DNA of 64,000 nucleotides from Candidatus Melainabacteria bacterium (GCA_003963305.1 RXJR01000015.1:186001-250000), one strand, 5' to 3'. Numbered from the stretch's first letter, positions 42,669 to 52,340 are shown. Program-made: numbers and translations. Notes: a model not told the origin generated them from the sequence alone.

Positions 42669-44387
42669 ATGGGAAATGACGACGATAAAGAACTCCAATC
42701 AGACCAAAACAAATTCAAGCAAAAACAAGAAGAACACGTCAATCTCAAGATCAGCGACCCGGTTCAGACATCTTTGAAGATTGCAACTGAATGCGCAGCT
42801 CCGGTCCAGGGATTTCATGACTTTGAACAACTTGCAGAAGGAGCCACTGGCGTCGTCTATTCAGCAAAATCAGATGAAGACGAATCCAAAGTGGCAATCA
42901 AGATATACAAACGTGAACTTATTTCGGACAGTGATTCGGCCAAACGATTTGAGCGCGAAGTAAAAGCACTTGGACAGATCAATCATCCGAACATCGCACA
43001 AATCATCACGTCTGGTCAGACGACTTCCGGTCAGGCTTACATTGTCATGGAACTGGTCGACGGGGCCAGCATTCGAACCCTTCTCGAAACAGAAGGCGTC
43101 TTCGAACCAATACGCGCAGTCAAAGTAACACGCGAAATCTGTCGCGCCCTGGAGGCGCTGCATGCTCAAGAAATCGTTCATCGAGATCTCAAGCCAAACA
43201 ATATTATTCTGGATTCGAATAACATCGCAAAAATAGTCGACTTCGGAATCGCCAAACTTCTCAATTCCAGCGGAGACACAATCACTCAATATGGCTCGAT
43301 ACTTGGAACGCCAGCCTACATGAGCCCAGAACAATGCCTGGGTCAAAGAGTGGATGAAAGATCAGATGTCTATTCTGTAGGTTGTACACTCTTCGAAATG
43401 CTAACCGGAATGAAAGCATTCGAGTCTCAGACAGCAATGGAAGCTCTTGCTAAACAGATAGACGAAGATCGAAGTCATCTGGAAAAGCCACTCGCCGCCG
43501 CGGGAGCCCCCAAAGACCTGCGAGCCATCATTCTCAAGTGTCTCCAGAGAGAGCCTGATGGACGCTACAAGAACGTTGCTGAGTTATCGCATGACCTTGG
43601 TGCTTTCCAGCTGGGTCATCCGCTCACGTTCGCGCACAAAAACAAATCTGCCGGTTCGGTGCACGATTTCAAAAAACTGAATCTGGAGAAAATTCGTCCA
43701 TACTGGCAAATCATCGCATGCTGCGCGGCCTTTCTCCTTGCGGCCTCTGTCATTCGGTTCAATCTGGAATCGCTAAAGCAAGACCATTCTTATTCACCAG
43801 AGGTGAATCATCGAAACGAGACGCCTTTTGTAATCCGCAACAGAAAGACGCTGGAGCCGCTTTATTCAGACCCGAAGTGCTTCACCCCCAAAGATACCCT
43901 GGTCAGTGCTCTAAAGCGTCATGCGGACCTGCAATACGCCGATCTTTCAGGGAGAGAATTATCCAACTGCAATCTCGACGGCATTAATCTAGCGAATGCC
44001 GACCTGTCACGCGCCAATCTCAGCTACAGCAGCCTTCAGAATGCTGACCTGCACGGAGCATTTTTGCGGTATACAAATTTCGAGCAGGCTAATTTAAGAA
44101 GAGCAGACTTATCAGCTTCGATACTTGATGGAGCAAACTTGCGCCAAGCATCAGCAAGATATGCAAGTTTTATGGGCGCCGATTTGTCGCGAGCAGATTT
44201 GAGCGATGGAAATTTCCAGGAGACAAATTTTCGCAACTCAAATATGTACGTTACCCAACTTCGCGGAGCCACATTGATGGGCGCAGATTTCAGTTATGCA
44301 GACTGCAACTACACTCACTGGAAAAGCCGTTCGTCGCCTGCTGAAAGCAAGTTTGAAGGCACGAAGAATCTGAATTTCAATTTATGA
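42669..44387 (+). CDS. Membrane Ser/Thr protein kinase with pentapeptide-repeat sensor, paralogue of the previous gene
   Basis: 572 residues from ATG 42669, five codons inside the open frame, because AGGAAAG lies at ideal spacing. Kinase domain from about 40 (EGATGVVYSAK, KIYKRELISDSD, HRDLKPNN, DFGIAKLL, GTPAYMSPEQCLG). Membrane helix near 352-370 (YWQIIACCAAFLLAASVI) and a pentapeptide domain (ADLQYADLSGREL, NCNLDGINLANADLSRANL ...) to the end. Kinase sequence and repeat design match the preceding protein, including an identical activation-loop stretch, but the linker and sensor have diverged. The spacer between the two genes is 110 bases with no obvious terminator. Confidence 0.92.
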   Translation: MGNDDDKELQSDQNKFKQKQEEHVNLKISDPVQTSLKIATECAAPVQGFHDFEQLAEGATGVVYSAKSDEDESKVAIKIYKRELISDSDSAKRFEREVKALGQINHPNIAQIITSGQTTSGQAYIVMELVDGASIRTLLETEGVFEPIRAVKVTREICRALEALHAQEIVHRDLKPNNIILDSNNIAKIVDFGIAKLLNSSGDTITQYGSILGTPAYMSPEQCLGQRVDERSDVYSVGCTLFEMLTGMKAFESQTAMEALAKQIDEDRSHLEKPLAAAGAPKDLRAIILKCLQREPDGRYKNVAELSHDLGAFQLGHPLTFAHKNKSAGSVHDFKKLNLEKIRPYWQIIACCAAFLLAASVIRFNLESLKQDHSYSPEVNHRNETPFVIRNRKTLEPLYSDPKCFTPKDTLVSALKRHADLQYADLSGRELSNCNLDGINLANADLSRANLSYSSLQNADLHGAFLRYTNFEQANLRRADLSASILDGANLRQASARYASFMGADLSRADLSDGNFQETNFRNSNMYVTQLRGATLMGADFSYADCNYTHWKSRSSPAESKFEGTKNLNFNL

Positions 44388-44421
44388 TTTGCCTGATGCA
44401 AAAGTGAGCCTATCGAATCAT

Positions 44422-45414
44422 CTAGACAGTGACAACAATCTTTCCGAATTGCTGATTGTCCTCGAGATAGCGGTGAGCTTCTGCAATCTGATCGAGTGAA
44501 AATTTCTTTGCATCTATGCACGGCACGAGACTGCCATTCTTCAAACCATCAGCTACAAAGTCAATACCAACTTTCAATTTCGCCGGATCACCTGTCGTGG
44601 TCATAAGCAGTGAACCTGTGATGACTGGGCGCTTTCCAATCACATCAAGCAATGAAATCGCAGTCGGTTCCTTGCTCAATGCACCATACAGAATTAAACG
44701 CGCCTCGGGTGCAGAAGCCGCCATCAACTTAGCAAATGTAGGTCCGCCTACCGGGTCGAAAGCTACAGTTGCGCCTTTACCGCCGGTTATCTTCATCACT
44801 TCTGCAACGAGGTCCTGCTCTTCCGTCGCAATCACGTGAGCAGCTCCTGCCCGCTTGAGCTGCTCAGCTTTGGCACTGGTTCTTGTCAATGCAACAGACT
44901 TCGCACCGACCATATTTGTTATTTGTATTGCGGCAATTCCAACACTACTCGAAGCAGCTGGAATCAACACCGTATCACTCGCTTGCAGCTTCGCCGTGGA
45001 GAGCAAGCCATCATATGCGGTGAGATACATCATCCAGATCGAAGTAGCTTGTTCAAATGACAAATTGGAAGGATGCTTAGTAACCGCATAAGTTGGTGCA
45101 ACAACAAGGTCGCCGTACATTCCATATTCATTCATGGAAAAATTTGGAATTGTGCTGACTGCATCTCCAACCTTGAAATCAGTGACACCATCACCGACTG
45201 ACTCAACAGTTCCTGAAGCTTCATAGCCCAGAATAGCTGGAAGTTTCGCACGCTCCAGATACTGCCCCATTCGGAACATTGCTTCAGCGCGATTCAATCC
45301 GATAGCCTTAACAGCAATGCGAACCTCATTTGCCTTTGGTGCCCGCACCTCGGTGTTGACAATCTTGAGCACCTCAGGACCACCAAATTCGGCAAACTGA
45401 ACAATTCTCGACAT
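44422..45414 (-). CDS. NADPH-dependent quinone reductase/alcohol dehydrogenase-like MDR enzyme
   Basis: 330 residues of the medium-chain dehydrogenase/reductase superfamily (zinc-independent quinone reductase-like group). N-terminal GroES-like fold EVRIAVKAIGLNRAEAMFR and GYEASGTVESVGDGVTDFKVGD. Rossmann domain with VLIPAASSSVGIAAIQIT (the dinucleotide-binding loop) and GAKSVALTRTSAKAEQL. No structural zinc cysteine pattern, so it is a quinone oxidoreductase/crotonyl-type reductase using NADPH. Orientation opposes the kinases, ending 34 bases from the second kinase gene. No pathway partner nearby; it may be a housekeeping bystander. Confidence 0.85.
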   Translation of the reverse strand: MSRIVQFAEFGGPEVLKIVNTEVRAPKANEVRIAVKAIGLNRAEAMFRMGQYLERAKLPAILGYEASGTVESVGDGVTDFKVGDAVSTIPNFSMNEYGMYGDLVVAPTYAVTKHPSNLSFEQATSIWMMYLTAYDGLLSTAKLQASDTVLIPAASSSVGIAAIQITNMVGAKSVALTRTSAKAEQLKRAGAAHVIATEEQDLVAEVMKITGGKGATVAFDPVGGPTFAKLMAASAPEARLILYGALSKEPTAISLLDVIGKRPVITGSLLMTTTGDPAKLKVGIDFVADGLKNGSLVPCIDAKKFSLDQIAEAHRYLEDNQQFGKIVVTV

Positions 45415-45552
45415 AGTAACCTCTTCACTGCATCAGACGTTGAGCGAAGAAGCCTACAGCAATCGACTGGTTTGATCAACTGCACTGATATCCGCCGAGT
45501 CGGTACGCACTCAGACGATACCAATCTACTTATTAGTTACTGGAATTGCCGC

Positions 45553-46170
45553 CTAATTGACCTGGTAGTTTTCCAAATCGTCGTCGCTTTCTTCGACAAA
45601 GCTATCGATCACAACTCCCTCGTATACTGCATCCAAAGACAACTCCAGGGCTGCGGAAAACGAGTCGAAAACAATGCTGTCGCCTCTTCCGAGTGTGGAA
45701 ATCTCCCAATTGCCGTCTTTGCACTTTCGGTAAGAATCAACTCGATACCTGTTCTGGTGCACAAGCAGATATTGTCGCAAACTTTCCAGTTGCCGATACG
45801 CCATCATCTTCTCACGTCGATCGATGTGTCTGGTCGATGGAGACAAAACTTCCATCAGAACGAGCGGAGCTTGTTTAAAGACGCTCTCGCCGTCATAAGG
45901 CTCGCAAGTGACCATAATGTCCGGATAGTAGAAACTATTCGCGGCCTCGACTTTTACCTTCATGTCGTTCATAAAAGCGCGGCAGCCTGAACCTCTTAAA
46001 TGCCCATGCAGCGCCGCAAATACATTGCCGCAAATAATGTTATGAGCCTCGCTTGCACCGGTCATGGCAAAAAGCTGACCGTCAATATATTCGTGCCGCA
46101 CAGTGGCACGTTGCTCTCGATCGAGGTACTCCTCGACACTCAATCTTGGCATTTTCGAAAAATGTGCCAT
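45553..46170 (-). CDS. Uma2-family (DUF820) putative nuclease
   Basis: 205 residues. Matches the Uma2 pattern: MPRLSVEEYLDREQ start, RHEYIDGQLFAMTGAS, YYPDIMVTCEPYD with the first Asp of a PD-(D/E)xK-like site, LVLMEVLSPSTRHIDRREKMMAYRQ with the Glu and Lys, and LREYLLV-like LRQYLLVHQNRYRVD. Uma2 proteins are very abundant in cyanobacteria and their relatives and are thought to be restriction-endonuclease-fold proteins of unknown function. Its abundance supports a cyanobacteria-like lineage. Stands alone between the MDR gene and the VirB6-like gene. Confidence 0.85.
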   Translation of the reverse strand: MAHFSKMPRLSVEEYLDREQRATVRHEYIDGQLFAMTGASEAHNIICGNVFAALHGHLRGSGCRAFMNDMKVKVEAANSFYYPDIMVTCEPYDGESVFKQAPLVLMEVLSPSTRHIDRREKMMAYRQLESLRQYLLVHQNRYRVDSYRKCKDGNWEISTLGRGDSIVFDSFSAALELSLDAVYEGVVIDSFVEESDDDLENYQVN

Positions 46171-46242
46171 CTGATGCCCGCAAAAAATATCCTCTTCAAA
46201 TTATATGAGAAGCCGTTCTGCAGAATAAGCAATCCTCAAATT

Positions 46243-46270
46243 AAAAGCGCCCGACTTGTCGGACGCTTTT
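46243..46270 (-). terminator. Rho-independent terminator of the VirB6-like gene
   Basis: Stem AAAAGCG.CCGA / TCGG.CGCTTTT around the loop, with A/T runs on both sides, 25 bases after the VirB6-like stop. It can also work for the opposite strand (Uma2 gene is on the same strand, transcribed away). Confidence 0.65.
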
Positions 46271-46294
46271 GGTGTTTTGGAGTTTTGCAACGGT

Positions 46295-49200
46295 CTAGAA
46301 GTTACGACCACCCAACAAGCTGCGCACCCAATCATCCATTCCACCAGTAGCGCGCTGGCGCTGCATTTCTGCGGCAAGGTCCGGAGGCAACATGGCTTGT
46401 GGTCTCGGATTGTAGTCCTTATTGGTTCGTACAATCTGAACGACTGACGGAGATGGTGTGCCACCATTGGCGACGATCGATTGAGCAGTGTAGACGTCCG
46501 GCCTGGAGATGCGGTTGGAGCTCCAACCAGCGTCAATCATCTGTTGAACAACTTGCGTGGTGCCACTGCTGAACTCAGTTGGTCCCATAATGCGAGCGGT
46601 AACCGATGCGGTGCCGAGCATGGAAGCATCTTTCTGATAGACGTCGAGAGCAGCTTGAGCAATGCGTGGATCTTGAATCTGATCATCGGTGAAGCCTGCT
46701 GCGTGCATGTCCATAATGATTTGCTGAGCGGTGTGGATGTTGTTTCTCATGCCGGCAGCGGTTTGCTGAGCGATTGAGTTGACATCAGCGGCACCATCAG
46801 AGTATCCGCCGTTCGACGACTGACCGTAAGCTTCGACGAACTGGTGAGCGGTTACGCTGCCGTCGCTGCCGCCGTTTCCGACAACGCGAACTTCAGGATT
46901 GCCCGATGACAGAGTCGAATCGACATTGACGCCAATCGACTGACTGCTGGTTGTAACGCTGTTTGGCGCCTGATCTGCTCTGACATTGACGTCAATGACC
47001 TGACGAACTTGCTGATTGCTTGGAGGAAGTGCATTGACTGGCACATTGCCCATCGGAACATTGTTGCCACCAACCAATCGAGCATTGACATCGAGTTCAG
47101 TGCGCTGAACTTGTGCAGGACCAGCGCCGTTTCCGACCATGCGAACATCTTGCTGACCGCTTGGAACTCCGGAGACCGGCATATCCATTTGCACACGATT
47201 CGTGCCGAAACCGCCACCGTTTGAACGGAAATTGACGTCTGTCTGTTGACGAACTGGAGGATTCATCGAAGGCAGATTGATATTGCCGAGCGATCCCATG
47301 CCGCCCATTGCTGAATTGCCGCTGTCGACTGCGTTGATATCGAGCGTGTTCTGCTGAGTCATCGGAGCTGCACCGCCGCCGACCTGGTTGAATGCACCGA
47401 TGCTGACTGGACCTGCTCCGCCGACATTGTTGCCGCCAGGAGCTTGCATGGTCAGCGTCTGTGCCGAGCCACGGCTTGCACCGCCACCACTGCTACCACC
47501 GAGATGACGAACCATTCCACTCAAGCTGCGATAGGCAGAACCGTAATCTTTAGCATGACCACCGGCCACGAGTTGAGCAACTGTCTGAACCATATTGGTA
47601 TCAGCACAAGCAGCTTCACCCGCTTCAACTGTCGGTGATTCGAGCATGATCGCAAGGCAAGCGCCGACTTCAGCAGCACCGACGTTTGGCGCGACCTTAC
47701 CGATGAGAGCATCCTTGACCATGGCGTGTGTGTCTGGTCCGACCTGACGACCAACGATCGAGTTGACGTAAGAAGCGACACCGCGGATAGCAGGACCTCT
47801 GCCCCATGCTGGTTGCTTCAATACGGCAGTGTTGGAAGCAGCGGCTCTGTATCCGGCAGTGATAGGCATACCGGCTGAGAGCAAGGTGTCTGTAGCTGGA
47901 CCGACGCGTGGGTTCCATCCTGATTCTGGCGACGTATCGTCGGTCATGATGTGAATACCCCAGGCTTGCTGATCCGGAGTCATTTCGCCGTATCTGCCTT
48001 TCAGGTATTCAGTGAAAGCGTTGCCTTCCTGACCATTGACGTATGCTTCTGAACCGAGCACTGCGTGCTTGAGGAGAGATTTCTGGAAGCGCTGCTTAGC
48101 GACTGCGGTCTGCTTGAATGAGCCACCGTTGTATGCCATGAATCCGGCTGCGGCGCGCTCGAACATGCCGCGTGGTCCGTCTTCGTTGGCTTGAATTGCG
48201 GCTTCTCTGGCTGCATCAAATGCTTCTGAGTCGGTAGCGAATGTTTGAGCATAACCTGCTGCCATGATCTGCATAGCTTTCTGTTCAGGTGTAGCGTTGG
48301 CGGCGAAACGAACGTGGTTAACATGTCCCTTGCCGTTACCTACGATGTTTGCCTTACCGTCAGTGGAAGGACCCATTGTTGGACCAGCAGCGGTTCTGAT
48401 GTCTACTGCCAGACCTCTAGGTGGAACCCAACGGTAGTTCGATTGTCTGAACTTGTCGAATGGGCTGTCGCCTCGAGGAGCAGGATTGACACCGTTTGGA
48501 GGAGGTGGTGCGTCGCTGGCTCCTTCTTGCAGTTCAGCAGGAATGTGCGATGTCGATGGATCGATGTGACGTCCCTGATTAACAGCGCTCTGGCTCAGCG
48601 ACTGGCTGAGGATGTGAGCAGCAGTGCCGGCAACAGCAGCACCGACAGCTGGCACTACGCCGGCTGGACGTACGGTCACTTGTGGTGCTTGACCCTGTTG
48701 CAGAGTCGCTTGTGGCTGTTGGGAAACAATGCCCTGTACGGTCTGGTTGCTGCCGGGGCGATTAGCACCTGGCTTGTTGGTGACACGAATCATCACCGGT
48801 TTGCCGTTGGCATCGAAGCCCTGAACCATCGTGCCTTCTTGTGGAAGCTCGATTTCACTGACAGGCAAGCTGCCAGGCGCACCAGATCCGGTGCCATGAG
48901 CAACGACACCTTTACCATCAGGAGCTACAACCGGAGCTGTAGGATTAGGCTTCTCACCAGGCAATACAGGCTTGCCGCTAACGGCAGTGCCGGTCTTCAA
49001 ATCATGAGCGACAGTGCTCTTGTCTGTAGATGACGTGGAGCCGGTTGCTGAGCCACTCTTGGTTGTGCCGGTAGCGCCTGTGCCGGTGGCATCTTTCTTC
49101 GGTCCAGGTGTAAGACCAGGCAATACAGGTCTGACTGTAACTGGCTGTTTGAGAGTAGGAGAAGCTGTAGTGCCATCACCTTTCTGCTCTTGCTCGTGCT

Positions 49201-51652
49201 CGTGGTCGGCTCCGCCCATGTTGAGGGTTTGACCGGTTTGAGCACCGCTGGCAGCACCTTTGTTGGCGGCATCTTTCTTAGCTTGATCTTCAGCAGCTTT
49301 GCTCTGATCAACAGGTCTGATAGGAGGAATTACCGGCGTTGCGTCACCAGAGCCTGGCTTTTTAGGTCCAGCTTTCGGAGTTTCAGTCTTGAGCGAGGTT
49401 TCTGTCTTAGGAGTGCCTGTCGCTGATGATTTGTCACCAGTGGTGCCGGCATTGCCAGCTCCTTTCATTGTGGAAGCGGCTACGGCTCCGCCCATAAGAG
49501 CAGCCTGAGCTTGAGCCAGAGCTTTCTTCTTCTTCTCTTCTTCGCTCAAATCTTTGTCAGATGAAGGTGGTTTCGGCTGATTCTGTGTCTGAGCTGTGCG
49601 CTGCGCATTGAGCATAGCTTCAGCTTGCTTGCGAGCTTCTTCTTTCTTGCTTGCTTCATCAGACTGGTCGTGGCTGTCGCGTTGCTGAGCAGCAGCGCCG
49701 AGGGCAGACATCGCTGCGGCAGTACCAGCGACAGCAGCAGTGGCTTTAGCAGCGGTAGCGAGACGATCTTTCGCGGTAGCACCACCGGTGCCTGCATTCA
49801 AACTCTTATCAGCGGCAGTGGCTGTGGCACCATCCATTGCAGGAGTAGCTTTACCACTGCCAGGCTTTTTAGGACCAGGCTTGGCGCCATTTTGAGCAGC
49901 GGCAGCAGCAGCGGCTGCGTCTTTCTTCTGCTGATCTGTTGTCAGCTTCTTGCCGTCGGCACCAATCGGGTTGCCGTCGTTGTCTTTCAGTTGCTCACCA
50001 GGTTTGCCTGGAGGTTTCGGACCAGTTCTTGGTCCACCTGGAGGCACAATCGGCTGACCGTTAGGACCCAGTGGAGGTCCATTCTTGCCGCCATTGGCTG
50101 GGTCTTGCAAGTTCTTCGACAACTGTGGGTTGCTCGATTGACTTGGCAGTCTGTCCAGACCGACTTTCTGTGATTGTTCAAGACCGCGAGCAGCAAATTT
50201 GTCTGAAGTCGCATATTTGAAAAGTTGAGCAGTTCTTGTCTGCGCCATGTTGCCCAGGGCGCCAAAGCCTTTCATCAAACCACCAGTGATCAATCCGGCA
50301 GAGATGAAGTCTGACATCGGGCTGATTTGAGCGCGAGCCATGAACGATGGGGTTTGAATCATCAATTGCAGTACACCCACTGCAAGAACGATTTTGCCCC
50401 AGGGGTTGAAATCGGAGAACAAGATGATAACCATGATCTTGAGCAATCCGACCCAGACGAATGTCCACAAGCTGACTTCGACGAATGATCTGACGAAACC
50501 GGCGCAAACACTTTCTGTATCGGGAGTAGCGAAGAAGACGATGAAGATTGGAGCGAACATGTACTGCGCGGTCAAAAGAGCAGTTTGAATCGCTTTCAAG
50601 ACGAGAATGTAGACGAGCTCGGCGATAAGGATGCCACCGAGAACGAGATAGATGATCAAACCGGCGAATGCGACGATGCCGCCAACCGTTCCCAGAACGA
50701 AGCCGCCAGCACCACCTCCGACGATACCACCGGCAACCGAGCCGAGCACTGGAGCGAATGTGTTGGCGAGAAGACCGACACCAGCTACCAAACCGCCTTT
50801 GACTGCTGCAGCCATAGCAGCGTCGAGCATGATTACCTGGTCGGCGGAGTTGAAATAGATAGCTTTGATCATTTCATTCGAGATTTGGATTTCGAATGCG
50901 TAGATTGTCGGCCAGGCAAGGAGCAAACCAGCGGTGAAGATAAGTCTGCCGACTGCGCCCATCAGACCTGTGCCGCCGCGCCATGCAGCTTCAGCCCAGT
51001 ACTTCCAGATGCAGAGAATGAAGAGGAGGAGAAGCAGGTCAACTGCGATTCCGTACATCGTGTCAGCACCCTGACGAATGTAGGGAGAGATATCGTCGTT
51101 ACGTCCGCTGCCGTTAGCGCCGTTAGGGTTTTGATTCAAACCGTTGACTGCGATGTTCGGGTTAAGAACGAAAGTACGGAGGAAAGCTGTGAGGAATTGA
51201 ACTGTGTCGGACACCCATCCGTTAATCAATTCAGTGATCCATCGACCAATTACTTGACCGATGTTGGCGAAGAAATTGCTGATCATGTCATCGCCCCAGA
51301 AGGCTTTCATACCAGCATATGTGTCGTTGTACTGAGCCAGCTCGCTGCCTTGCAGCAACTGGTTGTTTGTGTTGGTGATTGCGCTTTGAGTATTCTGTTC
51401 GGCAGCTTGCTGAACGAGAGTTGTCTGCCCCCTGGCGTCAACGTAAGGATTGTTCGGTACCGTGCTCTGTGTCTGTGCTGCGCCCGTGGACAATTGCTGA
51501 CCACCGCCGTTATCGATGCCGAGGTCGGCTCCGGGAGGTGGAGGTTGCGTTTGCGCCAGAACAGCGACATTAAACAAAAATGGCGCGAGCAGCATAACGA
51601 GTGCTACGAGCGCCTTGTTTATTCTTTTTGATTTAGAGCTGGACTTTATCAC
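46295..51652 (-). CDS. Giant VirB6/TrbL-like polytopic membrane protein with long low-complexity C-terminus
   Basis: 1785 residues, about five times a normal VirB6. Residues 13-34 resemble a signal peptide or first helix. A membrane domain between about 180 and 450 has at least six hydrophobic helices (LLLLLFILCIWKYW; GLLLAWPTIYAFEI; FAGLIIYLVLGGILIAELVYILVL; FAPIFIVFFATP; LKIMVIILFS; KIVLAVGVLQLMI) with the TrbL/VirB6 pattern GGxxxGxxxG around them. From about 480 to 1070 the chain is a Pro/Gly/Ala/Lys-rich, disordered tail; the last 700 residues contain repeats around QxxDxNxR and GNNVPMGNVP. VirB6 forms the inner-membrane pore. Downstream of the pilin gene and separated from it by a structured spacer. 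A C-terminal region of this length could be an effector or surface extension. Confidence 0.8.
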   Translation of the reverse strand: MIKSSSKSKRINKALVALVMLLAPFLFNVAVLAQTQPPPPGADLGIDNGGGQQLSTGAAQTQSTVPNNPYVDARGQTTLVQQAAEQNTQSAITNTNNQLLQGSELAQYNDTYAGMKAFWGDDMISNFFANIGQVIGRWITELINGWVSDTVQFLTAFLRTFVLNPNIAVNGLNQNPNGANGSGRNDDISPYIRQGADTMYGIAVDLLLLLFILCIWKYWAEAAWRGGTGLMGAVGRLIFTAGLLLAWPTIYAFEIQISNEMIKAIYFNSADQVIMLDAAMAAAVKGGLVAGVGLLANTFAPVLGSVAGGIVGGGAGGFVLGTVGGIVAFAGLIIYLVLGGILIAELVYILVLKAIQTALLTAQYMFAPIFIVFFATPDTESVCAGFVRSFVEVSLWTFVWVGLLKIMVIILFSDFNPWGKIVLAVGVLQLMIQTPSFMARAQISPMSDFISAGLITGGLMKGFGALGNMAQTRTAQLFKYATSDKFAARGLEQSQKVGLDRLPSQSSNPQLSKNLQDPANGGKNGPPLGPNGQPIVPPGGPRTGPKPPGKPGEQLKDNDGNPIGADGKKLTTDQQKKDAAAAAAAAQNGAKPGPKKPGSGKATPAMDGATATAADKSLNAGTGGATAKDRLATAAKATAAVAGTAAAMSALGAAAQQRDSHDQSDEASKKEEARKQAEAMLNAQRTAQTQNQPKPPSSDKDLSEEEKKKKALAQAQAALMGGAVAASTMKGAGNAGTTGDKSSATGTPKTETSLKTETPKAGPKKPGSGDATPVIPPIRPVDQSKAAEDQAKKDAANKGAASGAQTGQTLNMGGADHEHEQEQKGDGTTASPTLKQPVTVRPVLPGLTPGPKKDATGTGATGTTKSGSATGSTSSTDKSTVAHDLKTGTAVSGKPVLPGEKPNPTAPVVAPDGKGVVAHGTGSGAPGSLPVSEIELPQEGTMVQGFDANGKPVMIRVTNKPGANRPGSNQTVQGIVSQQPQATLQQGQAPQVTVRPAGVVPAVGAAVAGTAAHILSQSLSQSAVNQGRHIDPSTSHIPAELQEGASDAPPPPNGVNPAPRGDSPFDKFRQSNYRWVPPRGLAVDIRTAAGPTMGPSTDGKANIVGNGKGHVNHVRFAANATPEQKAMQIMAAGYAQTFATDSEAFDAAREAAIQANEDGPRGMFERAAAGFMAYNGGSFKQTAVAKQRFQKSLLKHAVLGSEAYVNGQEGNAFTEYLKGRYGEMTPDQQAWGIHIMTDDTSPESGWNPRVGPATDTLLSAGMPITAGYRAAASNTAVLKQPAWGRGPAIRGVASYVNSIVGRQVGPDTHAMVKDALIGKVAPNVGAAEVGACLAIMLESPTVEAGEAACADTNMVQTVAQLVAGGHAKDYGSAYRSLSGMVRHLGGSSGGGASRGSAQTLTMQAPGGNNVGGAGPVSIGAFNQVGGGAAPMTQQNTLDINAVDSGNSAMGGMGSLGNINLPSMNPPVRQQTDVNFRSNGGGFGTNRVQMDMPVSGVPSGQQDVRMVGNGAGPAQVQRTELDVNARLVGGNNVPMGNVPVNALPPSNQQVRQVIDVNVRADQAPNSVTTSSQSIGVNVDSTLSSGNPEVRVVGNGGSDGSVTAHQFVEAYGQSSNGGYSDGAADVNSIAQQTAAGMRNNIHTAQQIIMDMHAAGFTDDQIQDPRIAQAALDVYQKDASMLGTASVTARIMGPTEFSSGTTQVVQQMIDAGWSSNRISRPDVYTAQSIVANGGTPSPSVVQIVRTNKDYNPRPQAMLPPDLAAEMQRQRATGGMDDWVRSLLGGRNF

Positions 51653-51750
51653 AGCGGTTACCGATTGATTCAGGGGGGTGTCTTGAATAACAAGATATTA
51701 GACTCTACTCATGGGGCTGTCAGTGGTGGAATTCCCATTTTCGTCGACGA

Positions 51751-51873
51751 GCCGGCATCTTTTTATAAAGACGCCGGCCCGCTTCGAGTTTTTGTTATTG
51801 CCGGACCTGGGTTCGAGTGTCTTGGGGTCTAGCCCCTGGTCAGCCTATGCAGCAGCAGTTAGCTGCTCGGCAT
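51751..51873 (-). other. Structured spacer with two stable hairpins
   Basis: Hairpin 1 (51751-51778): GCCGGCATCTTT-TTAT-AAAGACGCCGGC, 12 base pairs with one mismatch. Hairpin 2 (51845-51873) pairs TATGC and GCAGC arms (51845-51849/51869-51873 and 51851-51865). Both lie in the 256-base gap between the pilin-like and VirB6-like genes. Neither is followed by a T-run on the minus strand, so they look like RNA-processing or attenuation elements rather than terminators. Confidence 0.5.
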
Positions 51874-51908
51874 AGCCGCGACTCTCGACAGTTCGGGAGT
51901 TGGTCTTT

Positions 51909-52340
51909 TTAGAGACCGCCGCCCAGTCCACCGAAGTTGTTGATTGCGAATGTACCGATAAGGTGAACAGCGGTTGGAGCGCCGAATCCGATACCGAGAC
52001 CTTTGGCTACGTTCATGGCGGATTCACCACCATCACGCTGACCGAATGCAATCTTCATTCCTGCCATTGAGGATGGAACTGTAGATAGTGCTGTTACAAC
52101 ACGGGAGATGTCTCTTGCGGTGTCGTAACCGAAGTCAGCCATCTGACCTACTTCGTTCGACTGACCGTATCTTGGGTCAACCGGTGCTCCAACTAGACCC
52201 TGGGCATGTACGGCTTGGTCATATACGCCGAATGCCATCAGAACCAGCTGTGGAGCAAGGAGGAAGCTCAAGCGGGAAGCGACTTTGAATGAACGTGATG
52301 CAACAATCTTTTTACCGAAAGATTTGATTGTGGAAACCAT
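51909..52340 (-). CDS. Small exported pilin-like (VirB2/TrbC-type) protein
   Basis: 143 residues. N-terminal 46 residues include a long basic start (KSFGKKIVASRSFKVASR) and a hydrophobic signal segment LSFLLAPQLVLMAFGVY with a cleavage site at AVHA/Q. The mature protein of about 97 residues has a hydrophobic C-terminal half with GLGIGFGAPTAVHLIGTFAINNFGGLGGGL, matching the two-helix plan of VirB2-type conjugation pilins only loosely. Position directly upstream of the VirB6-like gene is right for a pilin. A textbook AGGAGG six bases before the ATG suggests high expression. The family assignment is contextual. Confidence 0.55.
   Translation of the reverse strand: MVSTIKSFGKKIVASRSFKVASRLSFLLAPQLVLMAFGVYDQAVHAQGLVGAPVDPRYGQSNEVGQMADFGYDTARDISRVVTALSTVPSSMAGMKIAFGQRDGGESAMNVAKGLGIGFGAPTAVHLIGTFAINNFGGLGGGL

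Noticed and set aside
44422-46170. MDR enzyme and Uma2 gene as parts of the secretion system
   Set aside because: Both belong to widespread families with no known link to type IV machines; proximity alone is not evidence.
48245-49033. 262-codon plus-strand frame inside the VirB6-like C-terminal region
   Set aside because: Antisense shadow of a low-complexity coding region, with no homologous-looking sequence.
50585-51631. 348-codon frame on the plus strand opposite the VirB6-like membrane domain
   Set aside because: It lies entirely antisense to the hydrophobic VirB6-like region, has no ribosome-binding site and its composition mirrors the codon bias of the opposite strand.
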